Positions 53,266 to 63,877 of a DNA stretch of 64,000 nt are shown in pieces; positions within the stretch are counted from its first letter, which is position 1; each line of letters opens with the position of its first letter. Source of the DNA: Candidatus Saccharibacteria bacterium CG2_30_41_52 (lineage in GTDB: Bacteria; Patescibacteriota; Saccharimonadia; Saccharimonadales; Saccharimonadaceae); assembly GCA_001873625.1 (NCBI GenBank), contig MNZN01000003.1, positions 36,833 through 100,832 of the forward strand, read 5' to 3'. A model generated the notes under the pieces. That model was given only the letters and a program-made list of their open reading frames with translations. It was not told where the DNA came from and searched no databases. Both the position numbers and the translations under genes were made by a program.

Positions 53266-56200
53266 TTAACCCTTTGTGACCCATGTGGTGCCATTCCATA
53301 CTTTGACTGGTTTTGCTACCCACGCTGTACCATTCCAGACTTTAATTGGCTTATAGCTCCATGTGGTGCCATTCCATACCTTGATTCCAGTAGAAGACGA
53401 GAGAGTACCAATGATAAAGTCGGATACGGATTCAAGATTACCGCCATAAGAGACTTTTATCGTATCGCCCGATACACTACCCGTAGACCAAGCTTGCCAA
53501 TGATAGCCGGTGTTATTAGTTAATGTTGGCACCGAAACGTTGGTTTTAAGGTGAACAACACCGTGTAGTTGGCTCCAAGTCCATGTAGTAGTCCCGCTGG
53601 GAAGCGTAAGTTGCCAGTAATCGTTAAGGAAGGCAGTTGGCGTTGCTCCATCCCTACCACCTTGTATAATCATACGCTGACCCACTGGATCAAAAATAGC
53701 ATTGTGGCTTCTTCTTTCCGAAGGACTGGTACCCAAGGTAGTTATTAACGACGCAGTGACAGTTAAGGCTGATACATCAAAATTCCAAACATCACTAAAA
53801 TGAGTTGTTGAACCGTCCCATCCACCAAACATTATCATACGGTTATAAGTACTGTCATATACGGTTGTTTGACCGCGCCTTCCCGTAAGCGTAGGAGAAT
53901 AGCTCGGCGTTCTAACAGTCCAAGTAAACGTATCCGGAGTCCCATTATCCCAATTTAGTTCCCATAAATCATTCAAGTAAGTAGGGGTTGAAGTTCGTCC
54001 ACCAAATACAAGCATCCTGATATTTGACGAATCATATATACTGGTTGACTGAAACCTAGCCGATGGCGGAGTACCAGCACTAATTGAAGTCCAAGTATAG
54101 GTCGGACTATTGTCGGGATCTGGCAAACTTAAACGCCACGCATCATTATAATGCGTTGATGTCTGTCCAGAATCACATCCACCGAAAAGTATCATCCTAG
54201 AGTTCACCGGATCAAATATAGTTGCCGCTCCCCAGCGAGCTGCTGGAGGACCACCCGTAGTAGTGAGCCTTATCCAAGTATGATAATCTGATCTAGCCGG
54301 ATCGAGTGACATTGTCCAGGTATCATTAAGGCTTTGGTCCTGGTTATATCCTAATGAGCCAAATCGAACCAATCGACGATAGTTCGAGTCGTACACTACG
54401 GCCGACACCTCTCCAGCAAGAGGACCAGTAGCAGGGGTTATGTTGGTTATAAAATTATAACTCGATGAGTTTGGATCCATAGAATATGTCCAAGCTTCGG
54501 CGTGGTGAAATCCTGTTGCATCAGGGGCGGTTAGATCATATATATGACCGTAGCCACCATATCTAACCATTTGCTTGTTGTAGCTATCATAAATAGCTAC
54601 ACTTCCATCCCCGGGCGTCAGATTTGTAAGCGCGTTAAATTCTCTGCAATATAAAGTACCAGTACCAGAAGATACGTCGACCGCTATTGTTTCATTGCTT
54701 AAAATCGACAAGGTTCTGTCGAAACCACCAAAGATTAGCGCTCTTTTATTATCGCTGTCATAAGCAGCACCAGCAGCATGCCTCTTGGCTGGTAACGATC
54801 CAGCAGCAGCCGTATTATCCGTCCATGTGAATGTATTTCCAGTAGGTATAGCCAGCGAAAAAATATCGTTAAGAGAATACCAAACTGTCGATACTTGATA
54901 TCTTCCCAAACCGGTCACCATTCTCTGGTTAACCGAGTCATATATTGCCACATGACTAGAACGTACATTTGGTGCGGTGCCATTCACTGTCAATGCCACC
55001 CAAGCCTCTGTGCCAGAAGTTAAGGACAAAGATTTTACGTCATTATAAAATGCCGCACCCCATCCACCAAAGACTATCATTCTTTGGTTAGCGCTATCAT
55101 ATATCATGGCGTGTTCAGACCGTGCAGTCGGAATTGTGCCGCCAGGTGATAGTTGAGTTGAAACGCTAGACGTAAGATTGGAAGGTAACGTTATTGAATA
55201 TGTATCGTTATTATCTACTGTCGTATAACCGCCAAATACGATCATCCTTTGATTCAAAGCATCGAATATACCGGCACTAGTAAAACGATCTGTCGGCACC
55301 GTTCCGCTTGGCGTAAACGAACTCCAAGCACCATCAGCACTAGTCAAGTCAAGCGAGAAAAAACCACCAAGCCTAGTCGCAGTAGTACCGCCAAAAATAA
55401 TCATTCGCTGAAATCCCGAGTCGTACACATAAACCATTGCCGTGCGCGCAGATGGCGGCGTGCCACTCGGTGACATCAGTCTCCATATAGGATTTACCCT
55501 AGTAGACGTCGGAACTTTTAGTTCCCATGTATCGTTAAGGTAAGCACCTGTATCATCTTTACCACCAAACGCCACAAATCTATGATTTGGAGCATCATAA
55601 ACTACAGCTGGGTAGCTTCTAAATCTTGGGCAACCAGGACTATAATTGAATATATCACCAGTATGAGTAGCGGTTCCAGTGAACGATGTTCCGATATCTC
55701 TTACTTCAACTTTTGGAGTTATATCTTCAGTTGAGGCCATGGCAGCTGTTGAAAAATTCAGATAAACAGAGGTGTTAGTAGTGCTTCCGCCGGTTGCAAT
55801 AATCGTCTCATGATCTGAATCAAACTGAACCGATTCATTTGGACCTGGTATCAACATGCCGTCTGCTGAGTATGCAGTTCCCTTGCTGTTCGTCGCATAA
55901 CCACGATAATATATAATTCTTCCCGCTGTTATGCTTGATCTGGCGTGACTAAACACACCTGTACTTGTACCACCCTCAGCAGCTGCATTTGTAGTCGGTG
56001 AAGGTGTTAGTCCCCAACAAGTTCCTCTGGCGGTTATACCTAAGCCACCATCGGATGTTATCGTTGCACCCAATGTTGCGTTTGGAATAGCAACACTAGT
56101 CGCAGTCGGAGTCGATAATGTAGGTACAGACGGTATTTGTAAATCTACTATTATTCTTGATGCATAGACTGGGACATTAGAAATATACGTATCAATAGTC

Positions 56201-59200
56201 TGCGAAGCCGGCATTGTCATCGCACTGCTTCGTGACCTATACGCAGTACCCGTTGCTGATGATCCAGTCACGTCGGTCGGAGTACCGTTTGGATCATATT
56301 GTAATTTTGCCAAATCCGCCGTATCTGAGCTGGAGTTTATTTCGTGATAATAGACATTCGATACCCCTTGCCAATCGGTTGTTGCCCAGGCAGTATCGTA
56401 ATTTTGTAACCCTGTCGTATTTTTGTAGGTATTTTGCAATAGATATTGAGGTTCAAGAACAGTAAGGCCCCCAATAGTATAACTAACACCTGAATTAAAC
56501 TCATTCCACCTGTCATCTTGGGCTCCACCCGAATACAGTTTAGACATATCGGGTGAAATATAGATTCCAATGCTATTAGTATCCGCCAAACTTCCATAAG
56601 TATTGTCGTTTGTGACACCACTGGTAATAGTCCAAGCCGTAGTCAAAGAATATTGGTATACAGCAGATGTGGACGCGACATACATCTTCATACCATCTGA
56701 CGAGAACCAAATACCACCAGGAGTTATACCAGGCGAATACAATCCAACATAAGAAAGAGTTGCAACATCCCAAGGAGTGCCAAAACTAAAAGCATACACA
56801 TTATTATTGACTGAGCCTACAACAAAGGCTTTCGTACCATCAGCTGTAATATATAAATCTTTGACCGCTAGTTCGGTTCCTATGCCGGGCAAAGCCTGGT
56901 TTTTATCTGGGGTGACTGTACCACCCAAATCCCAAGCCGTACCAACCGAATATTGATATATATTCTGAGAAGCAGCCTTATCATCAAGTATATACAGCTT
57001 GGTTCCATCAGGTTTAAAGAATGGAGCGTACACACTAGTCAAACCACTAATTGCATAGTTTACGGCACTATAAGTCGCCGTCGACATATCCCAAGCCGTA
57101 CCAAAATCGGCCTGATAAAGAGTTTGGGTGGTATCAGTTAAAAAATATCCCCTAGTTCCGTCTGACTTTACAAAAATACCTCTCTGGACAGTTTCTGTAA
57201 CGCCAAATATGTTTGTAGATTCACCAGTAGTTGTTGCGTCTATAAAGTATGTTGGCGCAGAAATACTAGAAATAGCACCGTTAAGAGTTCCGCCGCCCGT
57301 TTGATCAACTATAATTTTGGCGTTATAGATATTATACGTACCAGCTCCGCTTGAACGGTACGTCTTGAGACGATAATTACATCCGCTTACTGGCGTAAAC
57401 GCTACGCGCGAAGAAAGCATTGGGTAGTTAGCAGACGATGATGCCGCCGCATTAACTACTGTTACAACATCGCTCCAGGTAGCCAAATCACCAGCAGCAT
57501 CCTTTTGCAATATAAACGTACAATATGTAGTGGTGGCTGTCGTCCTGTAACATGCTTCCGCATAAAAAGTTTTAGTACCATCCCAATTATTATCATTCGC
57601 CAACCAGTATTTAGGGTAATCTAAAGGCACGCCAGGAGTGGCATTGCTTTTTGTAATCTCATAATTACCTATTTCTATTTGGGTTTCGGTGCTCGTAAGT
57701 GGATTAGACCCAGTATCTTGGTAAACGATTACTCTTGAAACAGTTATTACTACCTGGCCTGCACTCGTAGTCTGAGGGCCGTTAGTATATACAGTGATTA
57801 AACTGACAGGGAACGTAAAGGAGCTTGATCTGATTCTAGTTGGAGTTGACGTACCACTAGGTATATCCAGTTGCGCAACAATTGCATCGCCTACCCAATT
57901 TCGCAAATATACAGTCCTGTTTACTGAATCAGTATTAGTAGCGACAACCTCGAAATAATTCGTTAATGATCCGCTATATACCGGGTTCAGACTAGACAAG
58001 CCGACCGACATAGGGCCGGTAGAAAGACTGGCAAAACTACCGTTAAACAAGTTTATTTCTTGCCGAATCCTGGTATTAACAAAGGTCCAGCTGGTGTTGT
58101 TGCCACTGTTTAGGTTGGTGCCATCAAAAGCGCCAATTGCCGTACCACCAGAGACTGATGCATCAGAACGAGACACATCAACATAAGAAACAGCTGTTTG
58201 AGTACCAGTAACTTTTAACAGCCAGGTAGCTGAAGTGGCAGAGTTACGGAATTGAATCTTAGTACCAGTTGCCTGTCCGTTCCAGTTAATATTAGCGAAT
58301 TCATAGGTAGCACCAGTTTCATATTCAACTCTGGTATTGGCAGTTGTAATGGTATAGTTATTGGTTACTTTGGCAGCAGCGTTAAAGTCGGCACTTGGGA
58401 CAAAGCCAGTTCGTTCGTTGTCACTAGCGCTAGTGCCATAGTTATTTGTAATGGTTAGATTGTAAAAAGCTGATGTGCCGTTCAAAGTTCCCGACAAGGC
58501 CTGGGTGGCGGCAGTACCATTTAAAATTACGTTTGAGCTGCCGGCTGTGAAAATACCATTATTAACCCAGTTACGGGCAACGTTCAGAGTGGCAGCCCCA
58601 CTGGCTACCATAGTTCCACCGATAGTTACGTCATAGGCAGTCAAAGTTTCCGTTGCACTAATTGTTAGGGTGTTACCGGCTAGAATGTTTATCTTTTCAT
58701 CAACATATGATGATCCGTTGGCAAACTTCATCAACAGAGTTGCTGGTGATCCGTTGGCACTGTGCAGTATATGCGTGGTGTCTTGGTCATAATCATAGTT
58801 AGCTAGGTCAGATAAAACGATGCTACGATTTGGCGTCGAACCAATCGACAAAACATGTTTATCTAGCACCATGCCGGTTATTTCGCCCACACCGTTATAT
58901 GTTGTTATAGCAGTAGAAATATCGGCAGAGGCGGCGTCAGAGATAAAGACCGTAATTGAATCGCCGCTGGCGGGCTGAGCGACACCACTAATTGACCAAG
59001 TGCCGTCACCGGCAATTGTGCCAGTTTGGGCTTGCAATGTAGTATTGACTGCAACTGACACAATACCGCTAGTTTGGTTAGACGTACCAGAAATGGCAAA
59101 TGGTAGCACTACTATAAAGCTTCGTGTGGTTGCCCAAGCCCCATAAACATTTGAACCTAATGGATCAATAGCTGCTACTCGCCAATAATATGTATTTGGA

Positions 59201-60666
59201 GGAAGAGCAGACTGAACCGTGTAATCGATAGCCGACCCTGAAGCAAATGGATGCCCGGCAGTAAAGCCAGTGTCTATTGTAGAAAATTTGGAAAGATAAG
59301 GACCTTTTACGTATACATAAAAGATAGTGTCGTAAGAAGCAGTCGCGCCCCATGAAGCTGCGTTATTATTCCAAATTACTGTAGTGCCATCATGAGCTGG
59401 CGTATCGTCAACATAATTACTTATACCAGTTGTTTGGGTCGATCCAGCTTCAGTATATTCAATAACTATGGCATATTTTGTTCCTGATACTAACGTATAA
59501 GGTGAAGCTGCATAGCTGAAAGAGACGATATCTCCATCGTTAAATGATGATACGTTGACGGTCGCAGAAGTCGCTAATGCTGCCCCAGTAGGCACACCCG
59601 TCGTACCAAAAGTCCCGGTATGTGCATAAAGTTTTGAAACCACTGTCCCGGTGGGTGCACCATTTTTACCAATTCGGAATGCCGAAGACGAGATTGTTCC
59701 GCCTATATTAGCATTGAAAGTTTGACCAATTTGAGTGTAATACGGCGTAGCAACACACATCGGCAACGTGCCCATAGCTTTTACTGAAGGATAGAAATCA
59801 ACTATTGTTTCACCCGTTCCCGAGGCCGAATCAAATGTATTAACTGTGTCAATTTGTATGTTATATTCAAGTGTGTCCGATTCGGTATCTGTTCCAGTGA
59901 AGTTTAAAGCGGGAGTGTCTGAAACCGAAGCGGCCTCACTAGGCGAATTAAGAGCAACCGTTGGCAAGTAATTTTCACGTAACCTTACAATATAAGCCGA
60001 ACCAGTACCGGCAGCAGCTAAAGTAGATGCATAAACCGGCGCAGCCGTGGCTGTACCTGCAGTGACCGCCGCATAACCTCCGCTCATGGACATATCAAAA
60101 CCAGAAGTTGTTGTTAAATCTGTAGCAGGAGATTCAGTAAATGTGGCTATGGTAGCGCTAGTAGCGGTAACCGAAATGGATGATTGGGTTTGAAGATTAT
60201 CCATCAAAGCAGCATAAGCCACTATCATATCACCAGATGTTATCCCAGGATTAGACCCAGCAGTAACCGAAAAACCAGTCCCTGAAGTTGCATCGCCACC
60301 ACCGTCTCCTGCAATCAACCAGCCAGTACCAGTGGTCTTTTGAAAAACAATTACAACTGCACCAGAAACTTTATTGGTTGAGTTATCAATCGTTGGGTTC
60401 GTTTCAGTATCCGAAGTCGCAACCTTATAAAATACTTCGACTTGCATCGAACCCCTACCATTACCAACGCCTACTGTGCCATCAGTAACCTTGCCTAAAC
60501 TATCCCAACCGGTAGCACCAGATATCGTGTTGACGCCATCATATGGCTTGGTGCCAACAAAACATAACATCATATCACCCGTAACCTGAGCGGTTGGGAT
60601 AGCAGGGGTTATACTGCCTGTGCCTGTAGCATATGCAGTACCAACAGCTCTAAGTGATATAGCCAT
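53266..60666 (-). CDS. Giant 2466-residue Kelch/beta-propeller protein
   Basis: The N-terminus MAISLRAVGTAYATGTGSITP starts a beta domain (about 1-235) resembling phage tail and adhesin heads, without a signal peptide. An FN3-like part follows near 235-300, then adhesin-like beta strands (about 640-900), jelly-roll-like regions, a propeller with SSDGMKMYVAS-type repeats (about 1165-1395), and about eleven Kelch-like units with RMIVFGG cores (about 1680-2365). Three short KVWNGTxW units close the protein (about 2429-2466). It may be a surface adhesin for host or cell contact. How it would be exported is unclear. It is followed after 4 nt by a DUF916-like gene. Confidence 0.8.
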   Translation of the reverse strand: MAISLRAVGTAYATGTGSITPAIPTAQVTGDMMLCFVGTKPYDGVNTISGATGWDSLGKVTDGTVGVGNGRGSMQVEVFYKVATSDTETNPTIDNSTNKVSGAVVIVFQKTTGTGWLIAGDGGGDATSGTGFSVTAGSNPGITSGDMIVAYAALMDNLQTQSSISVTATSATIATFTESPATDLTTTSGFDMSMSGGYAAVTAGTATAAPVYASTLAAAGTGSAYIVRLRENYLPTVALNSPSEAASVSDTPALNFTGTDTESDTLEYNIQIDTVNTFDSASGTGETIVDFYPSVKAMGTLPMCVATPYYTQIGQTFNANIGGTISSSAFRIGKNGAPTGTVVSKLYAHTGTFGTTGVPTGAALATSATVNVSSFNDGDIVSFSYAASPYTLVSGTKYAIVIEYTEAGSTQTTGISNYVDDTPAHDGTTVIWNNNAASWGATASYDTIFYVYVKGPYLSKFSTIDTGFTAGHPFASGSAIDYTVQSALPPNTYYWRVAAIDPLGSNVYGAWATTRSFIVVLPFAISGTSNQTSGIVSVAVNTTLQAQTGTIAGDGTWSISGVAQPASGDSITVFISDAASADISTAITTYNGVGEITGMVLDKHVLSIGSTPNRSIVLSDLANYDYDQDTTHILHSANGSPATLLMKFANGSSYVDEKINILAGNTLTISATETLTAYDVTIGGTMVASGAATLNVARNWVNNGIFTAGSSNVILNGTAATQALSGTLNGTSAFYNLTITNNYGTSASDNERTGFVPSADFNAAAKVTNNYTITTANTRVEYETGATYEFANINWNGQATGTKIQFRNSATSATWLLKVTGTQTAVSYVDVSRSDASVSGGTAIGAFDGTNLNSGNNTSWTFVNTRIRQEINLFNGSFASLSTGPMSVGLSSLNPVYSGSLTNYFEVVATNTDSVNRTVYLRNWVGDAIVAQLDIPSGTSTPTRIRSSSFTFPVSLITVYTNGPQTTSAGQVVITVSRVIVYQDTGSNPLTSTETQIEIGNYEITKSNATPGVPLDYPKYWLANDNNWDGTKTFYAEACYRTTATTTYCTFILQKDAAGDLATWSDVVTVVNAAASSSANYPMLSSRVAFTPVSGCNYRLKTYRSSGAGTYNIYNAKIIVDQTGGGTLNGAISSISAPTYFIDATTTGESTNIFGVTETVQRGIFVKSDGTRGYFLTDTTQTLYQADFGTAWDMSTATYSAVNYAISGLTSVYAPFFKPDGTKLYILDDKAASQNIYQYSVGTAWDLGGTVTPDKNQALPGIGTELAVKDLYITADGTKAFVVGSVNNNVYAFSFGTPWDVATLSYVGLYSPGITPGGIWFSSDGMKMYVASTSAVYQYSLTTAWTITSGVTNDNTYGSLADTNSIGIYISPDMSKLYSGGAQDDRWNEFNSGVSYTIGGLTVLEPQYLLQNTYKNTTGLQNYDTAWATTDWQGVSNVYYHEINSSSDTADLAKLQYDPNGTPTDVTGSSATGTAYRSRSSAMTMPASQTIDTYISNVPVYASRIIVDLQIPSVPTLSTPTATSVAIPNATLGATITSDGGLGITARGTCWGLTPSPTTNAAAEGGTSTGVFSHARSSITAGRIIYYRGYATNSKGTAYSADGMLIPGPNESVQFDSDHETIIATGGSTTNTSVYLNFSTAAMASTEDITPKVEVRDIGTSFTGTATHTGDIFNYSPGCPRFRSYPAVVYDAPNHRFVAFGGKDDTGAYLNDTWELKVPTSTRVNPIWRLMSPSGTPPSARTAMVYVYDSGFQRMIIFGGTTATRLGGFFSLDLTSADGAWSSFTPSGTVPTDRFTSAGIFDALNQRMIVFGGYTTVDNNDTYSITLPSNLTSSVSTQLSPGGTIPTARSEHAMIYDSANQRMIVFGGWGAAFYNDVKSLSLTSGTEAWVALTVNGTAPNVRSSHVAIYDSVNQRMVTGLGRYQVSTVWYSLNDIFSLAIPTGNTFTWTDNTAAAGSLPAKRHAAGAAYDSDNKRALIFGGFDRTLSILSNETIAVDVSSGTGTLYCREFNALTNLTPGDGSVAIYDSYNKQMVRYGGYGHIYDLTAPDATGFHHAEAWTYSMDPNSSSYNFITNITPATGPLAGEVSAVVYDSNYRRLVRFGSLGYNQDQSLNDTWTMSLDPARSDYHTWIRLTTTGGPPAARWGAATIFDPVNSRMILFGGCDSGQTSTHYNDAWRLSLPDPDNSPTYTWTSISAGTPPSARFQSTSIYDSSNIRMLVFGGRTSTPTYLNDLWELNWDNGTPDTFTWTVRTPSYSPTLTGRRGQTTVYDSTYNRMIMFGGWDGSTTHFSDVWNFDVSALTVTASLITTLGTSPSERRSHNAIFDPVGQRMIIQGGRDGATPTAFLNDYWQLTLPSGTTTWTWSQLHGVVHLKTNVSVPTLTNNTGYHWQAWSTGSVSGDTIKVSYGGNLESVSDFIIGTLSSSTGIKVWNGTTWSYKPIKVWNGTAWVAKPVKVWNGTTWVTKG

Positions 60667-60758
60667 CTATTGTTCTCTCTTATTAATAATTAAACTCACT
60701 GCACCATCCTATGTTATATCTATCCACAAATCACCACATATTATTTTATGGTATATTG

Positions 60759-62567
60759 TCATAATTGAACATCCCAACTACCAACATCTCGCCATGGGTT
60801 ACCATTTTCATAGTTGATGGCGACCGAATCAACGTGCCTTAGATTACCGTCGGGAGATTCATCGTTAAGCAGATAATTGCCTTTTGTAAACGACAAAAAG
60901 TAATTAGTTATTGGATTAAAATTCATGCCTATACCAAATTCGGACGGAGCCGTTGTTCCATCGAAGTATAGGCGCAAACCTGACGTAGCAGCGATTTCGC
61001 CACATATTAATCCCTCACGATTAGTTCCAACCCTAGCAAGGGTTTTAAGCGTTAAAGTATCACCAGGTTTAAGGTCTAGCCCGAGAGGCGCTGCAGAAAA
61101 TGGTACGGATACTTCTTTGGCAAGGGATTTGTCTTTGGAAAAGTCAGCGACGCAACCATATTGACCTACCGAGATTAGATTACTATTAAGATATAGTTCG
61201 GTACGAATATCAAATTTGGCACCTTGGTCGGTATTGTTTTGAATACCAAACCACAAATTTGCATCTGAAAGCGACAGGACATTAAGCGCAGTGACCGTTA
61301 ATGTAACTGGCTGGCTAGATAATCCGAGGCTGTCAGTTACAGTGAGAGAGACAACATAATTTCCTTTCGTGTCGGGTATAAAAGTGGGATATACAGAGTT
61401 TGGGTTGTTGATGACCGTCGTGCTACCTTGTGGCACAGAAACAAACGACCAATCGTATATTAGAGGATAGTCACGTTCCGGATCTGAGCTGTTACTGCCA
61501 TCCAGTGCGACAGTAGACCCTACGGCAATAGTCTGGTTCGGACCTTGGTTGGCTCTTGGCGGTAGGTTGTATATGGTACTGAATAGAGGGTTTTGAGTGA
61601 CAAAAGTATACCGCGAACCGTCAGTTCCCCCGGGGATAAGATTTGTAGAGTTAGACTCAAAAGCCACATAGCGACCATCGGAGCTAATATAAGAACTGAA
61701 AGAAGTCACGTTTTGTTCAGCCCCATCATACGCAACGCTAACTAAAGCGGTCTTTCCAGTCCTACAATCATGAACATAAATATTTTGCGTTAACTGCGTA
61801 ACGCCCGAAACAAGGTTTTTAGCAGTGGAAAGAAAAGCTACATAGCGGCCATCAGCGCTAATGGAAGGGGCATACGAATACAGAGAGCGCCAATCACCGT
61901 TTGCCTGTCCGCCATTAGAAGAAACACTTACTCTTGTAGTCTGACTAGTTTGACGATCATGTAAAAAAACGTCAGGAGAGCTATTTGTGTCCCCGGTAAC
62001 AAGGTTTGAAGCATTAGAGCGAAAAGCTACATAGCGACCATCAGCGCTAATGACGGGCATATTTGAACCAGCATTTGCCGGCACGCCGTTAGAGGAAGCA
62101 CTCACAAGTGAGGTATCACCCGTCTGTAAGTCATGTATAAAAATTTGAGTGTATCCCCCACTTAAGTCTAAACGGACCAAGTTTGTAGCGTAGGATAAAA
62201 ATATCACATAACGACCATCAGCGCTAATAACAGAGTAGGTCGTACTACCGTAGCCCGCCGCACCGGATCCCTCAACACCGTCCGAAGAAACGCTCACCTC
62301 TGTGATTTTCCCCGTAGTATTATCAATAACATAGGACTCAGTTGCCCTGTTTGTAATATCCATGGCTGGTCCGGCGAACACAGTATAACGTCCGTCCGTA
62401 CTAGTAGTAAGAGAATCCGTGGATATCATGTCGGCTTTAATTTCGTCAGAAGCACCACTGAGCAGTTCCGGAAACGTATCCGCTTTGGCCGGTAAAACTA
62501 GGACCGTTTGAAAAACCAAGACAAAAACTGCGAACCACGCCATATATTTTCTAAATTTTACTTTCAT
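60759..62567 (-). CDS. Secreted PD40 beta-propeller and PKD surface protein
   Basis: The 602-residue protein has a signal peptide (about 1-29, VLPAKADTF). About five WD40/TolB-like repeats (about 45-330) carry the core ISADGRYVAFxSxASNLVxGDTN followed by DVFLHDRQT. A PKD domain (about 345-430) is followed by a C-terminal beta domain with two cysteines. The truncated gene at 50318 is a paralogue of its middle part. It is co-oriented with, and 92 bp before, the giant gene. It is probably exposed on the cell surface. Confidence 0.82.
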   Translation of the reverse strand: MKVKFRKYMAWFAVFVLVFQTVLVLPAKADTFPELLSGASDEIKADMISTDSLTTSTDGRYTVFAGPAMDITNRATESYVIDNTTGKITEVSVSSDGVEGSGAAGYGSTTYSVISADGRYVIFLSYATNLVRLDLSGGYTQIFIHDLQTGDTSLVSASSNGVPANAGSNMPVISADGRYVAFRSNASNLVTGDTNSSPDVFLHDRQTSQTTRVSVSSNGGQANGDWRSLYSYAPSISADGRYVAFLSTAKNLVSGVTQLTQNIYVHDCRTGKTALVSVAYDGAEQNVTSFSSYISSDGRYVAFESNSTNLIPGGTDGSRYTFVTQNPLFSTIYNLPPRANQGPNQTIAVGSTVALDGSNSSDPERDYPLIYDWSFVSVPQGSTTVINNPNSVYPTFIPDTKGNYVVSLTVTDSLGLSSQPVTLTVTALNVLSLSDANLWFGIQNNTDQGAKFDIRTELYLNSNLISVGQYGCVADFSKDKSLAKEVSVPFSAAPLGLDLKPGDTLTLKTLARVGTNREGLICGEIAATSGLRLYFDGTTAPSEFGIGMNFNPITNYFLSFTKGNYLLNDESPDGNLRHVDSVAINYENGNPWRDVGSWDVQL

Positions 62568-62582
62568 TGGAACCTTTCTATT

Positions 62583-63500
62583 TTAGACTACGGTTGTGTC
62601 AATCCATATATCACCCACTGCCGCATTCAGTGGACCATTAGTACCAACCGTTGCTTGATTAGCAACAGTTATCTGATGCGCTACACCGACAGAGACCGAC
62701 CATGATGCAGCATTATTGTTTGCTGTCGATACACAAGTTAGAGTTGCGCTAGCCCCTGGATATAACTGAATCAACCTGTTTGTTCCACCCGTAGTATTGA
62801 TGGTGACATAATTGGTTGACGGAACCTGACTAATTATTTGCCATTGCTGACCTACAACTACCGAAGATGTTACATCAGGCATATTGACTACTTGATTGCC
62901 AGAGTAAGTGCAATATTGCTGGTAGGCGCTTCCAACGGTTATGGTTACAGTGGTTGTTGCTGTAGCTGCGTAACCTGCAATTACGGCATTAGCAGTAATC
63001 GCATTTGTCACCGTCATATCTGTTGCATAGACTCGTTTATTTACAGCCAGACCACCAGCAACAGTCACCGAACCAGTAGTTGAATTTGTTGCTTCAAGTG
63101 TACCAAGTGTCGCAATAGCACCCGTAGTTAAATCCGCGGCATTTGGTCTTAAAGATAGATTCTGCGTAGTAAGAGTTCCACCAATAACTGTTTGACCGCC
63201 ACTCAGACCTAACCCGTTCATTATCGCATTGTATCTGGTCGTGGCGGGAGTAAATAACAAACTAGTGCCATCATATTCCATCGCACCAGCCTCGGGTGTT
63301 GACATTAGTGCACCAGAAGTAAATTTTAGCGGCGCTGTTGCTGCTGCAGTTGTGCCGGGACGAATAGTAATAGTTTTGTGACCACCGTTGGCAACATCAG
63401 GGGTGTTAGTAGTATCAAAGTGTTCTTTTAAGAGGAAGTTATTAAGCCAATCTCCCCATGCGCCATCATCACTATTAACTACGGGTAATCGCCTAGTCAT
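62583..63500 (-). CDS. Phage tail-fibre-like beta protein, 305 aa
   Basis: The N-terminus MTRRLPVVNSDDGAWGDWLNNFLLKEHF and the following TITIRPGTTAAATAPLKFTSGALMSTPEAGAMEYDGTSLLFT resemble phage tail-fibre and baseplate-associated proteins. The rest is Thr/Ala-rich beta structure ending in DIWIDTTVV. No signal peptide is present. It begins 2 nt after the small membrane protein gene and ends 15 nt before the next. It may come from a prophage or be a domesticated fibre used at the surface. No other phage genes are seen. Confidence 0.7.
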   Translation of the reverse strand: MTRRLPVVNSDDGAWGDWLNNFLLKEHFDTTNTPDVANGGHKTITIRPGTTAAATAPLKFTSGALMSTPEAGAMEYDGTSLLFTPATTRYNAIMNGLGLSGGQTVIGGTLTTQNLSLRPNAADLTTGAIATLGTLEATNSTTGSVTVAGGLAVNKRVYATDMTVTNAITANAVIAGYAATATTTVTITVGSAYQQYCTYSGNQVVNMPDVTSSVVVGQQWQIISQVPSTNYVTINTTGGTNRLIQLYPGASATLTCVSTANNNAASWSVSVGVAHQITVANQATVGTNGPLNAAVGDIWIDTTVV

Positions 63501-63502
63501 TT

Positions 63503-63664
63503 TTAGACCCCATACTTTCCACCACCATAACTTCTGGCAGATTTAGTATTTGATTCAGCTAGTTTTTTTGTCTCAGTTTGAGTTATTAAGGTGGCGATTG
63601 TTTTCAGACCAACCACAGACAACAAAGCCAGACCACTGTATTTCAAGAAGTCTTTGCGATCCAT
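63503..63664 (-). CDS. Small Tat-like single-span protein, 53 aa
   Basis: The ATG at 63664 gives MDRKDFLKYSGLALLSVVGLKTIATLITQ. The RK-x-FLK start followed by a hydrophobic stretch resembles a twin-arginine signal with Lys in place of the second Arg. The tail is Ser/Gly/Lys-rich. A TATAAT lies 22 nt upstream on minus. A GTG at 63706 would add 14 residues but would overlap that promoter. It heads the operon of fibre-like and giant proteins. Its role is unknown. Confidence 0.6.
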   Translation of the reverse strand: MDRKDFLKYSGLALLSVVGLKTIATLITQTETKKLAESNTKSARSYGGGKYGV

Positions 63665-63706
63665 TTCTTTGTCTGAAATAGTTTTAATTATATCTTTATC
63701 GATCAC

Positions 63707-63877
63707 GCCCTACTCTAAACCGTCGGTAGACGGACTCCTACATCAATCATAAGTTATATGGAATAAAAAATCAAATTAAACGTAACAACTCACCACCTTT
63801 GCAACCTATCTAAACAAAAAAGCAGGCACTCCGTATACTGTATTTACAACTACATAATTACAGAAAGGAGGCCTGCT
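63707..63877. other. Spacer between surface operon and transposase
   Basis: No gene is seen. A CCGTC/GACGG hairpin lies at about 63720-63733. The left end of the insertion sequence probably falls between about 63815 and 63860. Its inverted repeat cannot be defined without the other end. Confidence 0.35.
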
